Below are positions 9,734 to 19,955 of a stretch of DNA of 64,000 nt, one piece after another (within the stretch, counting starts at the first letter, position 1; each line of letters begins with the position of its first letter). The notes under the pieces were generated by a model, which saw only the letters and a program-made list of their open reading frames with translations, was not told where the DNA came from and did no database searches. The translations under genes were made by a program, and so were the position numbers. The stretch lies in the NCBI GenBank assembly GCA_001936135.1, contig CP012813.1:1178001-1242000 (forward strand), given 5' to 3'. This DNA is from Saccharomycopsis fibuligera x Saccharomycopsis cf. fibuligera (Eukaryota > Ascomycota > Saccharomycetes > Ascoideales > Saccharomycopsidaceae).

Positions 9734-9760
<27 letters not shown>
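9734..9760 (+). repeat. (CAA)9 in the GLR1 leader
   Basis: Nine perfect CAA units end 10 nt before the GLR1 ATG, so they probably lie in the 5' untranslated leader and would keep it unstructured. Confidence 0.9.
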
Positions 9761-9761
<1 letters not shown>

Positions 9762-9770
9762 GAAAAAAGA

Positions 9771-11165
9771 ATGCCTCCACTTCCTAAACATTACAACTAC
9801 CTTGTCATTGGCGGTGGTTCCGGTGGGGTTGCTTCCTCTAGAAGAGCCGCTTCCTACGGGGCCAAAGTCCTTCTTATTGAATCAAAGCGCATTGGTGGCA
9901 CTTGTGTCAATGTTGGGTGTGTTCCAAAGAAAGTGATGTGGTATGCTGCTGACGTTGCTAACAGAATCACTCAATTCAAAGAGTACGGTTTTGAAATTGA
10001 TCCAAAACTCAATGCTACTTTCAACTGGAATCAGTTCAAAGGCAAAAGAGACGCTTATATCCACAGACTTAATGGCATTTATGAGCGCAACTTGGCCAAG
10101 GAGGGCGTCGAGTTAGTTTACGGCCATGCTTCATTTAGCAAAGAAAAGGGTCAAGTTGAAGTCAAGACCAGCAAAGGTGAGGTTGAAACATATACCGCTG
10201 ACCATATCTTGATTGCTACTGGTGGTCAAAGTATCTGGCCAGAGCATGTACCAGGTTACGAGCATGGTATTGATAGCGACAAGTTTTTCGAGTTGGAACA
10301 GCAGCCTAAAAGAGTGGCCATTGTTGGAGCTGGATACATTGGGGTTGAATTTGCTGGGGTGTTCAACGCTTTGCAAAGCGAAACGCATTTGATCATCAGA
10401 GGGGAGACTTTACTCAGAAAATTCGATGAAGTTATCGGCACTACCATCACCGACCATTACGAGAAAGAGGGCATCAACATCCATAAGAGCAGTAATGTTA
10501 AATCTGTGGAGAAATTGGACTCTGGAGAATTGAAGGTCCATCTCGACAGCAGTGACTCACCATTGATTGTCGATACTTTGATCTGGACCATTGGTCGTAA
10601 ATCATTGCTCACTTTGCATCCAGAAAACATTGGTCTTAAACTCAATGAGCGCGAACAAGTTGACACCGATGACTTCCAAAACACCAATGTCCCTAACGTT
10701 TACTCCTTGGGTGACGTTATCGGAAAAGTTGAATTGACCCCCGTTGCCATTGCTGCTGGCCGTAAGCTATCCAATCGTGTCTTTGGTCCAGCACAATTCA
10801 AAAACGACAAGTTAGATTACACCAATGTTCCGTCCGTGGTCTTTTCTCATCCTGAAGCAGGGTCCATTGGTCTTTCTGAAAAAGACGCCATTGCTCAATA
10901 CGGTAAAGAAAACATCAAGATTTACAGATCAAAGTTCACCGCCATGTACTACGCTATGCTTGAACACAAATCTCCAACGGTGTACAAGTTGATTGTTGCC
11001 GGAGAGGAGGAGAAAGTTGTCGGATTGCACATCGTTGGTGATGCCAGTGCAGAAATCTTGCAAGGTTTCGGGGTGGCTATCAAGATGGGAGCCACTAAAG
11101 CCGATTTTGATAGTTGTGTGGCTATTCATCCAACCAGTGCTGAAGAGATTGTTACTCTAAGATGA
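9771..11165 (+). CDS. GLR1: glutathione reductase
   Basis: A 464-residue flavoprotein disulfide reductase that regenerates GSH from GSSG with NADPH, in the cytosol and mitochondria in yeasts. The FAD-binding glycine loop is IGGGSGG (about residues 11-17). The redox-active pair is Cys45/Cys50 in [13 protein letters not shown]. The NADPH-binding motif VGAGYIG lies near 185-191. The second FAD motif is YSLGDV. The C-terminal active-site His453 and Glu458 are in HPTSAEE. The protein starts at a cytosolic-type Met with no obvious presequence. Yeast Glr1 uses an upstream Met for its mitochondrial form; no upstream in-frame ATG was identified here. None of its leucines is encoded by CTG. It converges on RPS6. 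Oxidative-stress induction is suggested by the TTAGTAA site. Confidence 0.97.
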   Translation: MPPLPKHYNYLVIGGGSGGVASSRRAASYGAKVLLIESKRIGGTCVNVGCVPKKVMWYAADVANRITQFKEYGFEIDPKLNATFNWNQFKGKRDAYIHRLNGIYERNLAKEGVELVYGHASFSKEKGQVEVKTSKGEVETYTADHILIATGGQSIWPEHVPGYEHGIDSDKFFELEQQPKRVAIVGAGYIGVEFAGVFNALQSETHLIIRGETLLRKFDEVIGTTITDHYEKEGINIHKSSNVKSVEKLDSGELKVHLDSSDSPLIVDTLIWTIGRKSLLTLHPENIGLKLNEREQVDTDDFQNTNVPNVYSLGDVIGKVELTPVAIAAGRKLSNRVFGPAQFKNDKLDYTNVPSVVFSHPEAGSIGLSEKDAIAQYGKENIKIYRSKFTAMYYAMLEHKSPTVYKLIVAGEEEKVVGLHIVGDASAEILQGFGVAIKMGATKADFDSCVAIHPTSAEEIVTLR

Positions 11166-11625
11166 TTGTGCTGCTATTGCTATTACTCCATGCATTACAG
11201 CTTTTTATTTTATGTCCATAAAATAATTGTTTTCTCCATAGTCTGGTTTTGTCGTTGTGCATGTTCTAAATGAAACGATATATATATATATATATATACA
11301 TATATACATATATACATACACATATACACACATGTAACAATTGTCAAACACCACATGTGGTAGTCGTAGCTCAGATGTTGACATACGAGATTACAATCGA
11401 TTAAAAAAAATTTTTGATAATGATTATTAAGATTAATATTCTTTTGTTTACTCTCCTTAAACTTCACTTCTTTTATGTTGTAATATATAAAACCGTAACA
11501 GTAAAAAAAAAGTTAAACAACGTTTAATGAAACAAGAAAAGTATTAATTAAAGTATAAAAAACCAATTATATTTTTATATATTTTTGTGAGATAAAATTG
11601 AAATATAAAAAAAAATATAATTCGC
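11166..11625. other. intergenic: convergent 3' region of GLR1 and RPS6
   Basis: A/T-rich, with a TA/TATACA microsatellite at 11279-11334 and several A runs. No gene seen. Confidence 0.6.
11279..11334. repeat. (TA)n followed by (TATACA)n microsatellite
   Basis: About 20 bp of TA dinucleotides, then imperfect TATACA/CATATA units, in the GLR1 3' flank. Confidence 0.85.
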
Positions 11626-13131
11626 TTAGGCTTTAAGAGAAGAAGCTCTTCTTTTTCTGATTTCAGCTTGGTGAGATTTTCTTTCGTGCAATCTCTTAGC
11701 CAACAATTGAGCGTATTCAGCAGCAGCTTCTCTTTGAGCTTCAGCATTCTTAACTTTAGAAGCCAACAATTGACGTTTTCTTTGCAAACGTTGTGGGGTG
11801 ATCAAACGTTGAATCTTTGGAGCCTTGGTGTAAGTTCTACCGTTCTTACCAGTGACTTCTCTTCTGACAACGAATTTTCTAACGTCGTCTTCTTTAGTCA
11901 AACCGTAGAATTTTCTAATGTGGTTAGCTCTCTTTGGACCCAATCTCTTTGGAACGGAAGCATCAGTCAAACCTTCAATGTCCTTTTCACCTTGTTTGAC
12001 AACAATCAAGGCCAAGACAGCAAGATCTGGACCAACGATACAACCTCTGACAGACTTTCTCTTTCTTTCACCGTCTCTTCTTGGTCTGTAACAAGAGTGA
12101 CCTTTGGCCAACAACAACTTGACTCTGGTTGGGTGCAAAACACCTTGTTTCATTGGGAAACCTTGTTTGTCGTTACCACCAGAAATTTTGAAAACGTAAC
12201 CGGCGAATTCATCACCAACGGAGTCACCTTCAACTTCTTGACCAATACGTTTGTCGTAGAAGACACGGAGACGGTGCTCGTCATCAATTTCGACGGTTTT
12301 TTGGGTACCGTTAGCTGGGTAGGCAATGTTAAGCTAGAATAATGTTAGTAAGATTATATTCAAAAATAAAAAAAAAGAATAGAAGCAGAGATTCGATTAT
12401 GCAACAAGTTTATGAAAAGCACACATTTCTGTTTAAAGAATACAGCACTTTTTCTACTGAATGTGTTGTGGTTTTTTATTGATGATATTTGCTGAAATCT
12501 GAATTTTTCGTGATGAATACAAGTATTGTTTTTCAAATAGTCTTTGTTTCTTTGAGCTAATGATGAGAATTGGCCACCTGCTTTGATATTCCATCATGGT
12601 ACTATTGCCATGATGGCCTTTTCCAGAAATGCGCATTACATTGAAAATTTTCGTTTCTGTTGCCTTTTACCATCTTCGCAATGTTTGGAACATTATGTAT
12701 TTTGCTGGTTGATCACTTCACTTGGTGGTAAAAACACAGTACTTTTGTTGCTTGCACACGACCCAAAATGATTGAACTTTGATATTTTCGGTAAAGAAAA
12801 AAAAGACTTTTCTACAATAGTCATTGTAAATTCAATTACACTTCAATATTCTGAATTTGAACTTGTGTGTGTTATATTTCTGATAATCTCATTGATTCAA
12901 TATATCATCATAGACACTCTCATTGCAATATTTCACTGTTGATGTTTTCCCACATTTTTCACGTTATAACTTTTCATTAATTATCACATAACTGGCCGTC
13001 TCTTGAATATTTCACTTGTTGCATTATTGAATCTCATTGCCTGCTTCTTTCTGACAATAATAAACAAATCATCATTATCATCATTATCATCATCCATCGA
13101 TCCATCTTGTGGTGCTGTCACATACCTTCAT
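11626..13131 (-). CDS. RPS6: 40S ribosomal protein S6, spliced: join 11626-12333 and 13126-13131 (complement)
   Basis: The two-exon model gives 237 residues, close to the 236 of yeast S6. Exon 1 is just ATGAAG (13131-13126), followed by donor GTATGT. The intron ends with branch point TACTAAC (plus-strand GTTAGTA at 12344-12350) and TTCTAG, and exon 2 begins CTTAACATT. The spliced start is [19 protein letters not shown], the expected S6 N-terminus, and the protein continues through [18 protein letters not shown] and the basic C-terminus with the phosphorylatable RRASS near the end. S6 is a small-subunit protein and a target of TOR/PKA-linked kinases. Codon use is strongly biased with no CTG, as expected for high expression. 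The tiny first exon matches the known structure of yeast RPS6 genes. Inverted repeats and TCATGTGA boxes lie upstream. Confidence 0.96.
12334..13125 (-). other. RPS6 intron (792 nt)
   Basis: Bounded by GTATGT and TAG with a canonical TACTAAC 10-16 nt before the acceptor. It carries a perfect 9-bp hairpin at 12591-12616. I looked for a C/D-box snoRNA on the transcribed strand and found no convincing C-D pair. Confidence 0.9.
12591..12616 (-). repeat. 9-bp inverted repeat inside the RPS6 intron
   Basis: CCATCATGG (12591-12599) and CCATGATGG (12608-12616) are exact reverse complements around an 8-nt loop, so the intron RNA can form this hairpin. Confidence 0.8.
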
Positions 13132-14430
13132 GATGGCTGCTTTATTGGTTGTTTTCTTCTAGACCTGTTGACCTTGTACAGTAAGTAAGACGTTCCAAAT
13201 ATATTTTTCCTTTTTGCGTTTGTAAAAACGAGAGTAAAAAACTGCAATTTTTTTTTTTCACCGAACGCTCGCCCGCTCGCTCACTGTGCTGACTGGCAGA
13301 CTGGAAGCACTCACTGTGTGAGTGAGTGAGTGAGTGTGAGCGAGCGTACTGTGGGAACAGCGGCTGTCCGCGTGACTGGAGAGACTTTTACTGGCAGTGC
13401 TTAGCAAATATATTATGTAATCGTCTGGGCGTTGTTAGGCGGATATCAGGTGCAAGGGTGAGGTCTGTATCATGTGATGCTAATATAGTGACTGCTTCTT
13501 ACCGAAAGAAAGTAGCTTTCAGCCCTCTATAGTGTCATGTGACTATCACGATACCTTAGAAACTTCCCTTTTTTTGTTTGGGAAAGAGGGCTTTTATTCA
13601 CCAGCAGCATAGCGATCCGGGGTATCAATCAAGATCTTGGGCCATGGAATGGAATTTCTGTCAAACGTGCGCAATTAAAAAGACAAAGTGGCAGGCTCTC
13701 TCTCTGTCGCAAAGATAAAATGCATTTCAGTAACATGATTCAGGAAGAACAGAGTAGTTACATAGTGCTTCAGCAGCACTGTATAGCAGGTTGTTTTTTT
13801 TTCTGTATTTTGTTTTATTTTGTGAAAGGAAACGTATCTGATATGATATGACATGCACTATGTAAGATATAATATTGAACAGTAAATAAGGATGATAGTA
13901 GTGCCTAAATAATAAAAGCTATGTAGTACATGATATAAAAATAGAATGAAATAGAAATAAAGTAGGGTGAAAGGAACAGAAAAATTGTATATAGAATGAA
14001 AACAGCAATGCATTGGTAAAACAAAATAGAAAGAGAAAAAAAAGGAGTTTAATGAAAGAAAGCAGTGGACAAGGTACAATCAAAACACTAGTAAATGAAA
14101 TAAAGAAAGACAATTATAACAAAGTAAAAGAATAATCAGAAACAAAAAATCAAATCTTTCTGGATTTATGCAAAAAAAAAAAAAAAAAAAATTAAGCGAT
14201 AAAATGAATTGGACAATGAGAGACAAGAAAGAAGATGAGCGAATGATATTAGACAACATGAAACAAACAAAAAGACATTGAAAGAAAGGGGGAAACTCGT
14301 AGGTAGTAGTGTAGATGATGATGAAGAAAGCAAACTGAAGTGAAGATAAAATGTGACCAATAAGAAAGAACAAAAAAGTAAAAGACAAAAGTGTACCGTA
14401 CCACCTCTTGCAACAAATTCCCCTTTGCTG
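13132..14430. other. intergenic: RPS6 promoter and RLM1 3' flank
   Basis: The RPS6-proximal part has nested inverted repeats at 13274-13346 and TCATGTGA boxes at 13470-13477 and 13535-13542. The distal part (about 13850-14400) is purine-rich on the plus strand and lies downstream of RLM1. Open frames there are low-complexity shadows. Confidence 0.6.
13274..13346. repeat. nested inverted repeats in the RPS6 promoter
   Basis: CGCTCGCTCAC (13274-13284) and GTGAGCGAGCG (13336-13346) form an 11-bp inverted repeat. Inside it, CACTCAC (13308-13314) and GTGAGTG (13318-13324) form a second one around TGT, followed by a GTGA run. It lies 143-215 bp upstream of the RPS6 ATG. Confidence 0.8.
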
Positions 14431-15377
14431 CTACTTTAAATCCTTCTTTTTCAGCTCTTTCTCTTTGCTAAGATGACCAAAAGGAAGACCTCCAGAAGGC
14501 ATAACAATAGGACTTGGCAACTCATCCTTAATAGATCCATTAGGATTATTTAAACTGTGTTTCCCTAAACTGGTGTCCCCAAGCCCACCGCCACTTCCTC
14601 CTGTCTTGTTGCTACTGCCGCTGCTCCCACCATTCAATGATGATGGTAAAGGCAACGTTATCCCCGCTGTGGTCCGTACCGGAGTCTCACCAGTACTAGC
14701 GCCACCAACTGACCATTCTCCGTAATAATTTGAAGGTGAAGGGAAAAACTCATTCATGTATTTGGAAGGCAATCCGCTGACTGGAGTTTGTTCACCGTTG
14801 CCAGTGTTAAATAAAAATGGTCTAATGCTTGAGGATAGGAGGCCGCCGGTTGCTGGGGGTAGATTCGATGTAGTTAGGCTTGGTTGCATCTTGTTGTTGA
14901 TGTTGTTGCCGTTGTTTGGAATACCATTGCTGTTGGTATTGCTGATGCCATTGCTGGATACCGCATTAGGCAAGCTAAATTGAAAAATTGAACTAGGCAT
15001 TGTTGCTGATGCTGGTGTTGACTTTGACCCACTATTCGAAACATTATTGCTGCTGCTATTATCAGTGTTCTTGTTCGTATTGTTAATATTGTTCGTATTA
15101 TTGTGACTAGCTGATGGCGACAACTTGCTCATCTCAGTATCCCCATCTCTAGTTAATCCTGATAATCCCGATAATTTATTTGACTCACCATCTTCCTTCT
15201 TTGGTGGCATCGTTGAATCACTATCCTCGGGGATTTTCACTCTTAGCACCGGTCTAGAAGAACTGCTATGCTGTCTAGCAGTATGACTAAATGCAGGGCT
15301 TGATGCCGCACTGTACGGAATATTCGAATTTATACTAGCGGTGGCTCGATGCTTGGTTGTTGAAAGCGGCGCTAATC

Positions 15378-15414
<37 letters not shown>

Positions 15415-16804
15415 GTTGTTGTTGTTGTTGTTGTTTCTACTGTTATCTTCTTCATTGACAAAAGAAGGGACAGGCGTTCCCGTAGACGATCCACTTTTGG
15501 TACTGCCGCCCAAGTCAGGTTTAATTTCATTACCATTACTGTTATTGTTATCACCGCCGCGCTTTTTATTAGCATGTTTTCCATTTCCTGGGACGCCACC
15601 ATTGAGATCCAACTTTCTGATAGCATTGCTTGGAGAGTTGGTTATAGCAGCAGCAGTGGCACTAGTGTTATAGTTACCCAGAGGTGGTGCTGGTGCTGGT
15701 CTTTGAAAGTTGCTCTGTGGATTGTTGGAACTGTTAAATGGTAACAGGTTATTGTTAATACTTGAATTATTAGATAATGATGGAAGTTTTTGTGGAGGAA
15801 AGACAAAATTAGGCGCCAACATATGACTTGGGTTATTGTTATTGTTATTATTGTTTGGGTTATAATTGCTATTTTGAGAGTCAAGTTGGCTTAGTTTAGA
15901 TGCTAAAGAATATGGCAGCTGTTGCTGCTTTTGGTATGAATTCATTGCTTGGTACGGTTGTGCGAATTGTGTGAATTGGGGCTGCTGCAATTGTTGAAAC
16001 TGATGTTGTGGCGGTGGTTGCAGATACTGCAGAGGTGGCTGTATAGCATTACTTGTTTGAGGTCTAACCAAATATCCAGGCTCTGGTAAACTATTATTAG
16101 CATTGACGGTTGATAAATTATTGACACCATTATAATCATTTGAATAACTAGCAGATTTTGAATGTCTGTTGCCGTTGTTGCCATTTATAGGTTTTCTATT
16201 ATCAAGGAATGTTGGTTGAGACATATTTATGCTGCTGTTGTTGTTGTTATTGTTGTTGTTGTTATTAGTATTATTGCCGCTGTTATTTATGCTTGAATTA
16301 TTGCTAATATTTGGGGTTTGACTTCCGTAAGCCCCCGTCATATCGGAGGAGTTTCTTTTATGACGTTTGCTAGGAGCTTCGGTATCAGAATCACTATCAT
16401 CGCCCACTGAATCGTTATTTTGAAAAGAATTGGTGCTACTGAATCTTTTATGACTAGATTCACCGCCAAAATTTTCTGGGTGTTTTGATTCGTAAATGTT
16501 TGGCGAGTTCTTGTAATTTGTGAGCAAGTCATCAATGTTGCACGATGAGAATTCATAATAGTTGTTGTTGTTGTTGTTCAATATGATTACTGCCAAATCA
16601 ACTTGACAAAGAATTGCAAGCTCATGAGCTTTTTTGAACAAACCTGCTTTTCTTTTTACAAAAGTGCTAGAATAATAAAAAGTTAGCATTTTGCTGCTAT
16701 CGTGAGAATAAAAAAAAAAAAAAAAATTAAAATAGGACAGATACTTACATTGTTCTGTTTCTTTCGTCAGTGATTGGTTGAATCTCAATCTTTCTTCTAC
16801 CCAT
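14431..16804 (-). CDS. RLM1: MADS-box transcription factor Rlm1, spliced: join 14431-16666 and 16749-16804 (complement)
   Basis: Exon 1 (16804-16749) encodes MGRRKIEIQPITDERNRT. Donor GTAAGT, branch TGCTAAC and acceptor TTCTAG bound an 82-nt intron. Exon 2 continues TFVKRKAGLFKKAHELAILCQ. Together they restore a complete MADS box in a 763-residue protein. Rlm1 is the MEF2-type factor activated by the Slt2/Mkc1 cell-wall-integrity MAP kinase, and MGRRKIEIQ with KRKAGLFKKAHEL is characteristic. The rest is disordered and Asn/Gln/Ser-rich, with a 19-residue Asn run encoded by 15379-15435 and several SP/TP sites that could be kinase targets. An upstream-shifted frame without the intron would lack the DNA-binding N-terminus, so the spliced form is preferred. 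RPS6 lies next to it on the same strand, an adjacency I recall from C. albicans. Confidence 0.9.
15379..15435 (-). repeat. poly-Asn coding microsatellite in RLM1
   Basis: Plus-strand ATT units (about 12) followed by GTT units (about 7) encode AAT and AAC on the coding strand, a 19-residue Asn run in the disordered part of Rlm1. Confidence 0.9.
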
Positions 16805-18695
16805 GTTGTGTTTTGTTTACAATTATTCTTTTACCTTTTTCCCCCTGGTATTGTTGTGATATAATATGTTTAGTGGCTTATGGAAGTATGCAAGAGAAAA
16901 CGTGAAACAAGAAGCGTTGATAGTTCCGAAGAGTAGATATGCAGATGTTAGCTCCTTTGTTTTTTCTTAATCTGGTGATGCAAACGCTCGCTCAAACAAA
17001 AACAAAAACAAAAAAAAAAGGGTCTCGCTGTTCTCGTGGTAAGAGCTATTGTTATTGTTATTGTTACTATGTAGCTGAATACCAACTGTGCACAGGATGT
17101 ATAGTGGACAAGAATGATGGATATCAGAACACTATCTTTGTGAACGCAAGAGTGTAACTGGTGGATATTTGGTGGAGAGCCAAAGGGGGTAATTCTATTT
17201 TGATAGAATCTTTTATTTAATAATCTCTTTTTTTTTCTTTCTTTTAGCTAAATTTCTTCCGAGCTTTTGTCAGTTGGAATTACAATTAGCTTATCTAAGA
17301 TTGAGCCTAATTCAAGTATCCAATTGATAGTAGTAATGATAACCTATGTCAATATGGATGTTGCTGTTAGGAGATGAGGAGAAAGAAAAAACTTTGCTGA
17401 GTTTTGTTCTTTATTATTGGAACTGAGATGCAACAATCAAAGATGAGGTGCAACACGCGTCGAGAAGTAGCGTAATGTAAGACCTCGAGATGGTCCGTAT
17501 AGTATATAGTACTGGATGAGGACGACGACGAAGACAAAGATGGGGTTATGGTGGATAGAAGCTAGGATTCTAAAAAAAGAAGCACGATTGTTTGGTTCAG
17601 CTTCTATTTATAACTAATGATTTTTTTATGCTGTTTTTACTGATTCTCTTTCCTTGCCTTCCGCTGTTTCCAGTCAAAGCTGCTTCAGCCACGTTGCTGA
17701 GTCAGCTGATCTATTGTTATTATGTATCATCATGCCATATGATGCAAATCTGTCACGCCCAGTGCGCAGATACAGTTTATGCACGATTTTTGCAAGCATC
17801 CTAACATCATCAAGAGTCCCATGGCAGTTATTGTTCTTCTAGGCGAAACGTTGAAAAGACTACACTTCAAACTTGGGACTAATCCCTTTGCTGCATTAGG
17901 TATAGTTAATTGTTTCGAATCTAATAGTTTATATTGTGGGGATTACTAGAACAAGTTGTATTAATTGGTGGGTTTGGCTTCAACATTTTGCATCAATAGG
18001 CTTTTTGGAGACGGTTTTATAATAATAATTTACAAGTTTTTTTTCTCTCCAAACTTTACCCAGATTGTATTTTGGCACGTATATACACTTAGTGTATCTA
18101 TATATAAATCATTTTTTTTGCCGTTGCTTTTCTCTCAAATCTTCTGGACTTCAGTTTGCTGGTGGTAAGCGTAATATTCAATAAGCTCAACTAGTTTTTA
18201 GTAAGCCGTGGCAACTTTACTTGACCCCACTTTAGTTACAACTAGGTTTCCGTAGAATATTTTTTGTGCTTGAAATTACCTAAAAAGATATGTGATGGGG
18301 TTAACTTTTTTTTTTTTTAACATCAAATAAAACCTGACAAAATTTTGAAGCCAAAAATTCTTCACAAAATAAGCCAACTCTGAAAACGAGGCGCTATTGA
18401 CAACTAACTTACTTGACCAATTGCAAGTTAACATTTCAAAATCCTTCATTCCGCGCCGATACCATAAACCGCTTTTCAGTTATACAGTTTACTAAATACT
18501 TGATTTACAGAGAAAAAAAAAAATAGGAAAGAAGACACAAGACTACAAGATTATTACGAATAAACACAAAAAACATTATCTATTGTACAATTACCAGCCA
18601 TATTCCCCATAAACAAGAACAAAATAAACATAAATCAAAAATGAAAAAAAAAAAAGTAAATAAATAAAGACAACAGTAACTTGTTGACAACAAGT
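16805..18695. other. intergenic: RLM1 promoter and NNF1 3' flank
   Basis: 1.9 kb with no convincing gene. Both flanking genes are on the minus strand, so this is mainly the RLM1 upstream region. Short open frames (up to 72 codons) have no recognisable features. No exact CTA(A/T)4TAG Rlm1 self-site was noticed. Confidence 0.55.
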
Positions 18696-19571
18696 TCATG
18701 CAAAAAGCTCATTATTGGATAATTTGCTAAAATAACTATCAAACTCCAAAAATTGTTTTGTATCATCGTCCTCTTCACTTAAAGAGTCCTTGATTGCTTT
18801 TAACTGCTTAACTCCTTCTTCAAGATCTCCCAACATTTCATGATTTTCTTTGCCCACGTCTTTCAACTCGCTGATCAAATCATCATTATCACTTTTCAAT
18901 TTATTCAATTTATCTTGTAATTGGTTATGATATGTGTTTTTAACTAGCAACATGTTGTAATCCACCAAATACTGATGCGATAAACTTTCAATAAATAGCT
19001 GATCTTCTTTATTGTTTCGCTTTAAATTTTCTTGTGCAGATTGTATTATCTTGTCAAGCGAGGCAAGTTTCGATTTAATGCCCTTTTCGTTCAAGATGGC
19101 ATTAATTTCCTTTGTGGAACTTTTTATGAAAAAATTGTTTATTTGGATGATGGAGTTGTTCAAGTATTTTACTCCAGATTTGGTATTGAAACTTGGGTAG
19201 CATTTGATTAGAGTTTCGGTATTGAGACACTCAATAGATTTATTCAACGCTTTGTCAATCACTTTTAACAATAGCCTGTACCTTATTGAATCCTCCTCTT
19301 CTTCCTGTTCATCCTCCTCCTCCATTTCTTCACCACCTCTCTTTTCAATTTCTTCTTGGTCAGCTAACTCAACATCATTATCTTCGCTTGCCGCATTGTT
19401 TTTCTGTTGGTTTATTTGTTGAATGCTTTCTGCCTGCTGGTGCTGGTGCTGGTGCTGCTGATGCTGATGCTGCTGTGGCTGTCCTTTGTTTTCGGGCTGT
19501 ATATGTTTCTTCCCATGACTATTACTATGACTGGCAATGTCTTCAGTTTCTGGCGAGTTCTTGCTGCTCAT
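18696..19571 (-). CDS. NNF1: kinetochore MIND-complex subunit Nnf1
   Basis: A 291-residue protein. The ATG at 19571 gives MSSKNSPETED; the open frame extends 17 codons further only through a TTG. The first 100 residues are Gln/His-rich then strongly acidic (EEDEQEEEEDS). The Nnf1 domain follows: IRYRLLLKVIDKALNKSIEC, then a CYPSF motif, matching the yeast Nnf1 start (recalled IRYIRLKQVFNRALDQSI, then CFPQY). The C-terminal half is predicted coiled coil (LQDKLNKLKSDNDDLISELKDV). Nnf1 pairs with Mtw1 in the MIND/Mis12 complex that links centromeric nucleosomes to Ndc80. It is longer than yeast Nnf1 (201 residues) because of the low-complexity N-terminus. It is divergent from the DSL1-like gene with 384 bp between starts. 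Confidence 0.85.
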   Translation of the reverse strand: MSSKNSPETEDIASHSNSHGKKHIQPENKGQPQQHQHQQHQHQHQQAESIQQINQQKNNAASEDNDVELADQEEIEKRGGEEMEEEDEQEEEEDSIRYRLLLKVIDKALNKSIECLNTETLIKCYPSFNTKSGVKYLNNSIIQINNFFIKSSTKEINAILNEKGIKSKLASLDKIIQSAQENLKRNNKEDQLFIESLSHQYLVDYNMLLVKNTYHNQLQDKLNKLKSDNDDLISELKDVGKENHEMLGDLEEGVKQLKAIKDSLSEEDDDTKQFLEFDSYFSKLSNNELFA

Positions 19572-19955
19572 TTTGCTGAAGTTTAAATATATCTTCGAAT
19601 AGTTAAGCGTGATTAATATCAAAATAGAATCAAATCAAGAAGTTTATAAACAAAACAAAACAAAAAACAAAAACAAAAGGCAAACGCGGAGCACCGCACC
19701 ACAACACTTACTAACCACACTACATATAAAGAGACGGGTGACGTGCCAGCACCACATACAAACACACAGAGAAACAGATCAAATCTACAACTCACGCAGA
19801 CAACATCGAAGCTCAAACTGTAGGTATCTTTGTTGTCAATTATTTCATGAAGTCTGCGAGCATCATTCTGGCAATTGAACGTATTTGGGAAAAAAAACCA
19901 TTAGGGAAAATACCCTCAGGAAAAACAATAAGTTAACAGACAACCGACACTGATC
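19572..19955. other. bidirectional promoter of NNF1 and DSL1-like gene
   Basis: 384 bp between divergent starts, with A/C-rich stretches (19640-19700) and no gene of its own. Confidence 0.6.

Larger units (their letters stand above)
9448..9770. other. intergenic: IAH1 terminator and GLR1 promoter
   Basis: Contains a TTAGTAA Yap1/Cap1-type site (9474-9480), a CACGTG box near 9550 and a (CAA)9 leader just before the GLR1 ATG. Confidence 0.6.

Noticed and set aside
11668-12342. A 224-codon plus-strand frame opposite RPS6
   Set aside because: It mirrors the strongly biased RPS6 codons; the product is Ser/Leu/Phe/Thr-rich and has no domain.
12334-13125. Possible snoRNA in the RPS6 intron
   Set aside because: ATGATGA-like C boxes occur on the transcribed strand but without a matching CTGA D box at a suitable distance or terminal stem.
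13858-14388. Overlapping Phe/Leu-rich minus-strand frames downstream of RLM1
   Set aside because: Products of pyrimidine-rich 3' flank DNA; composition and overlaps show they are not genes.
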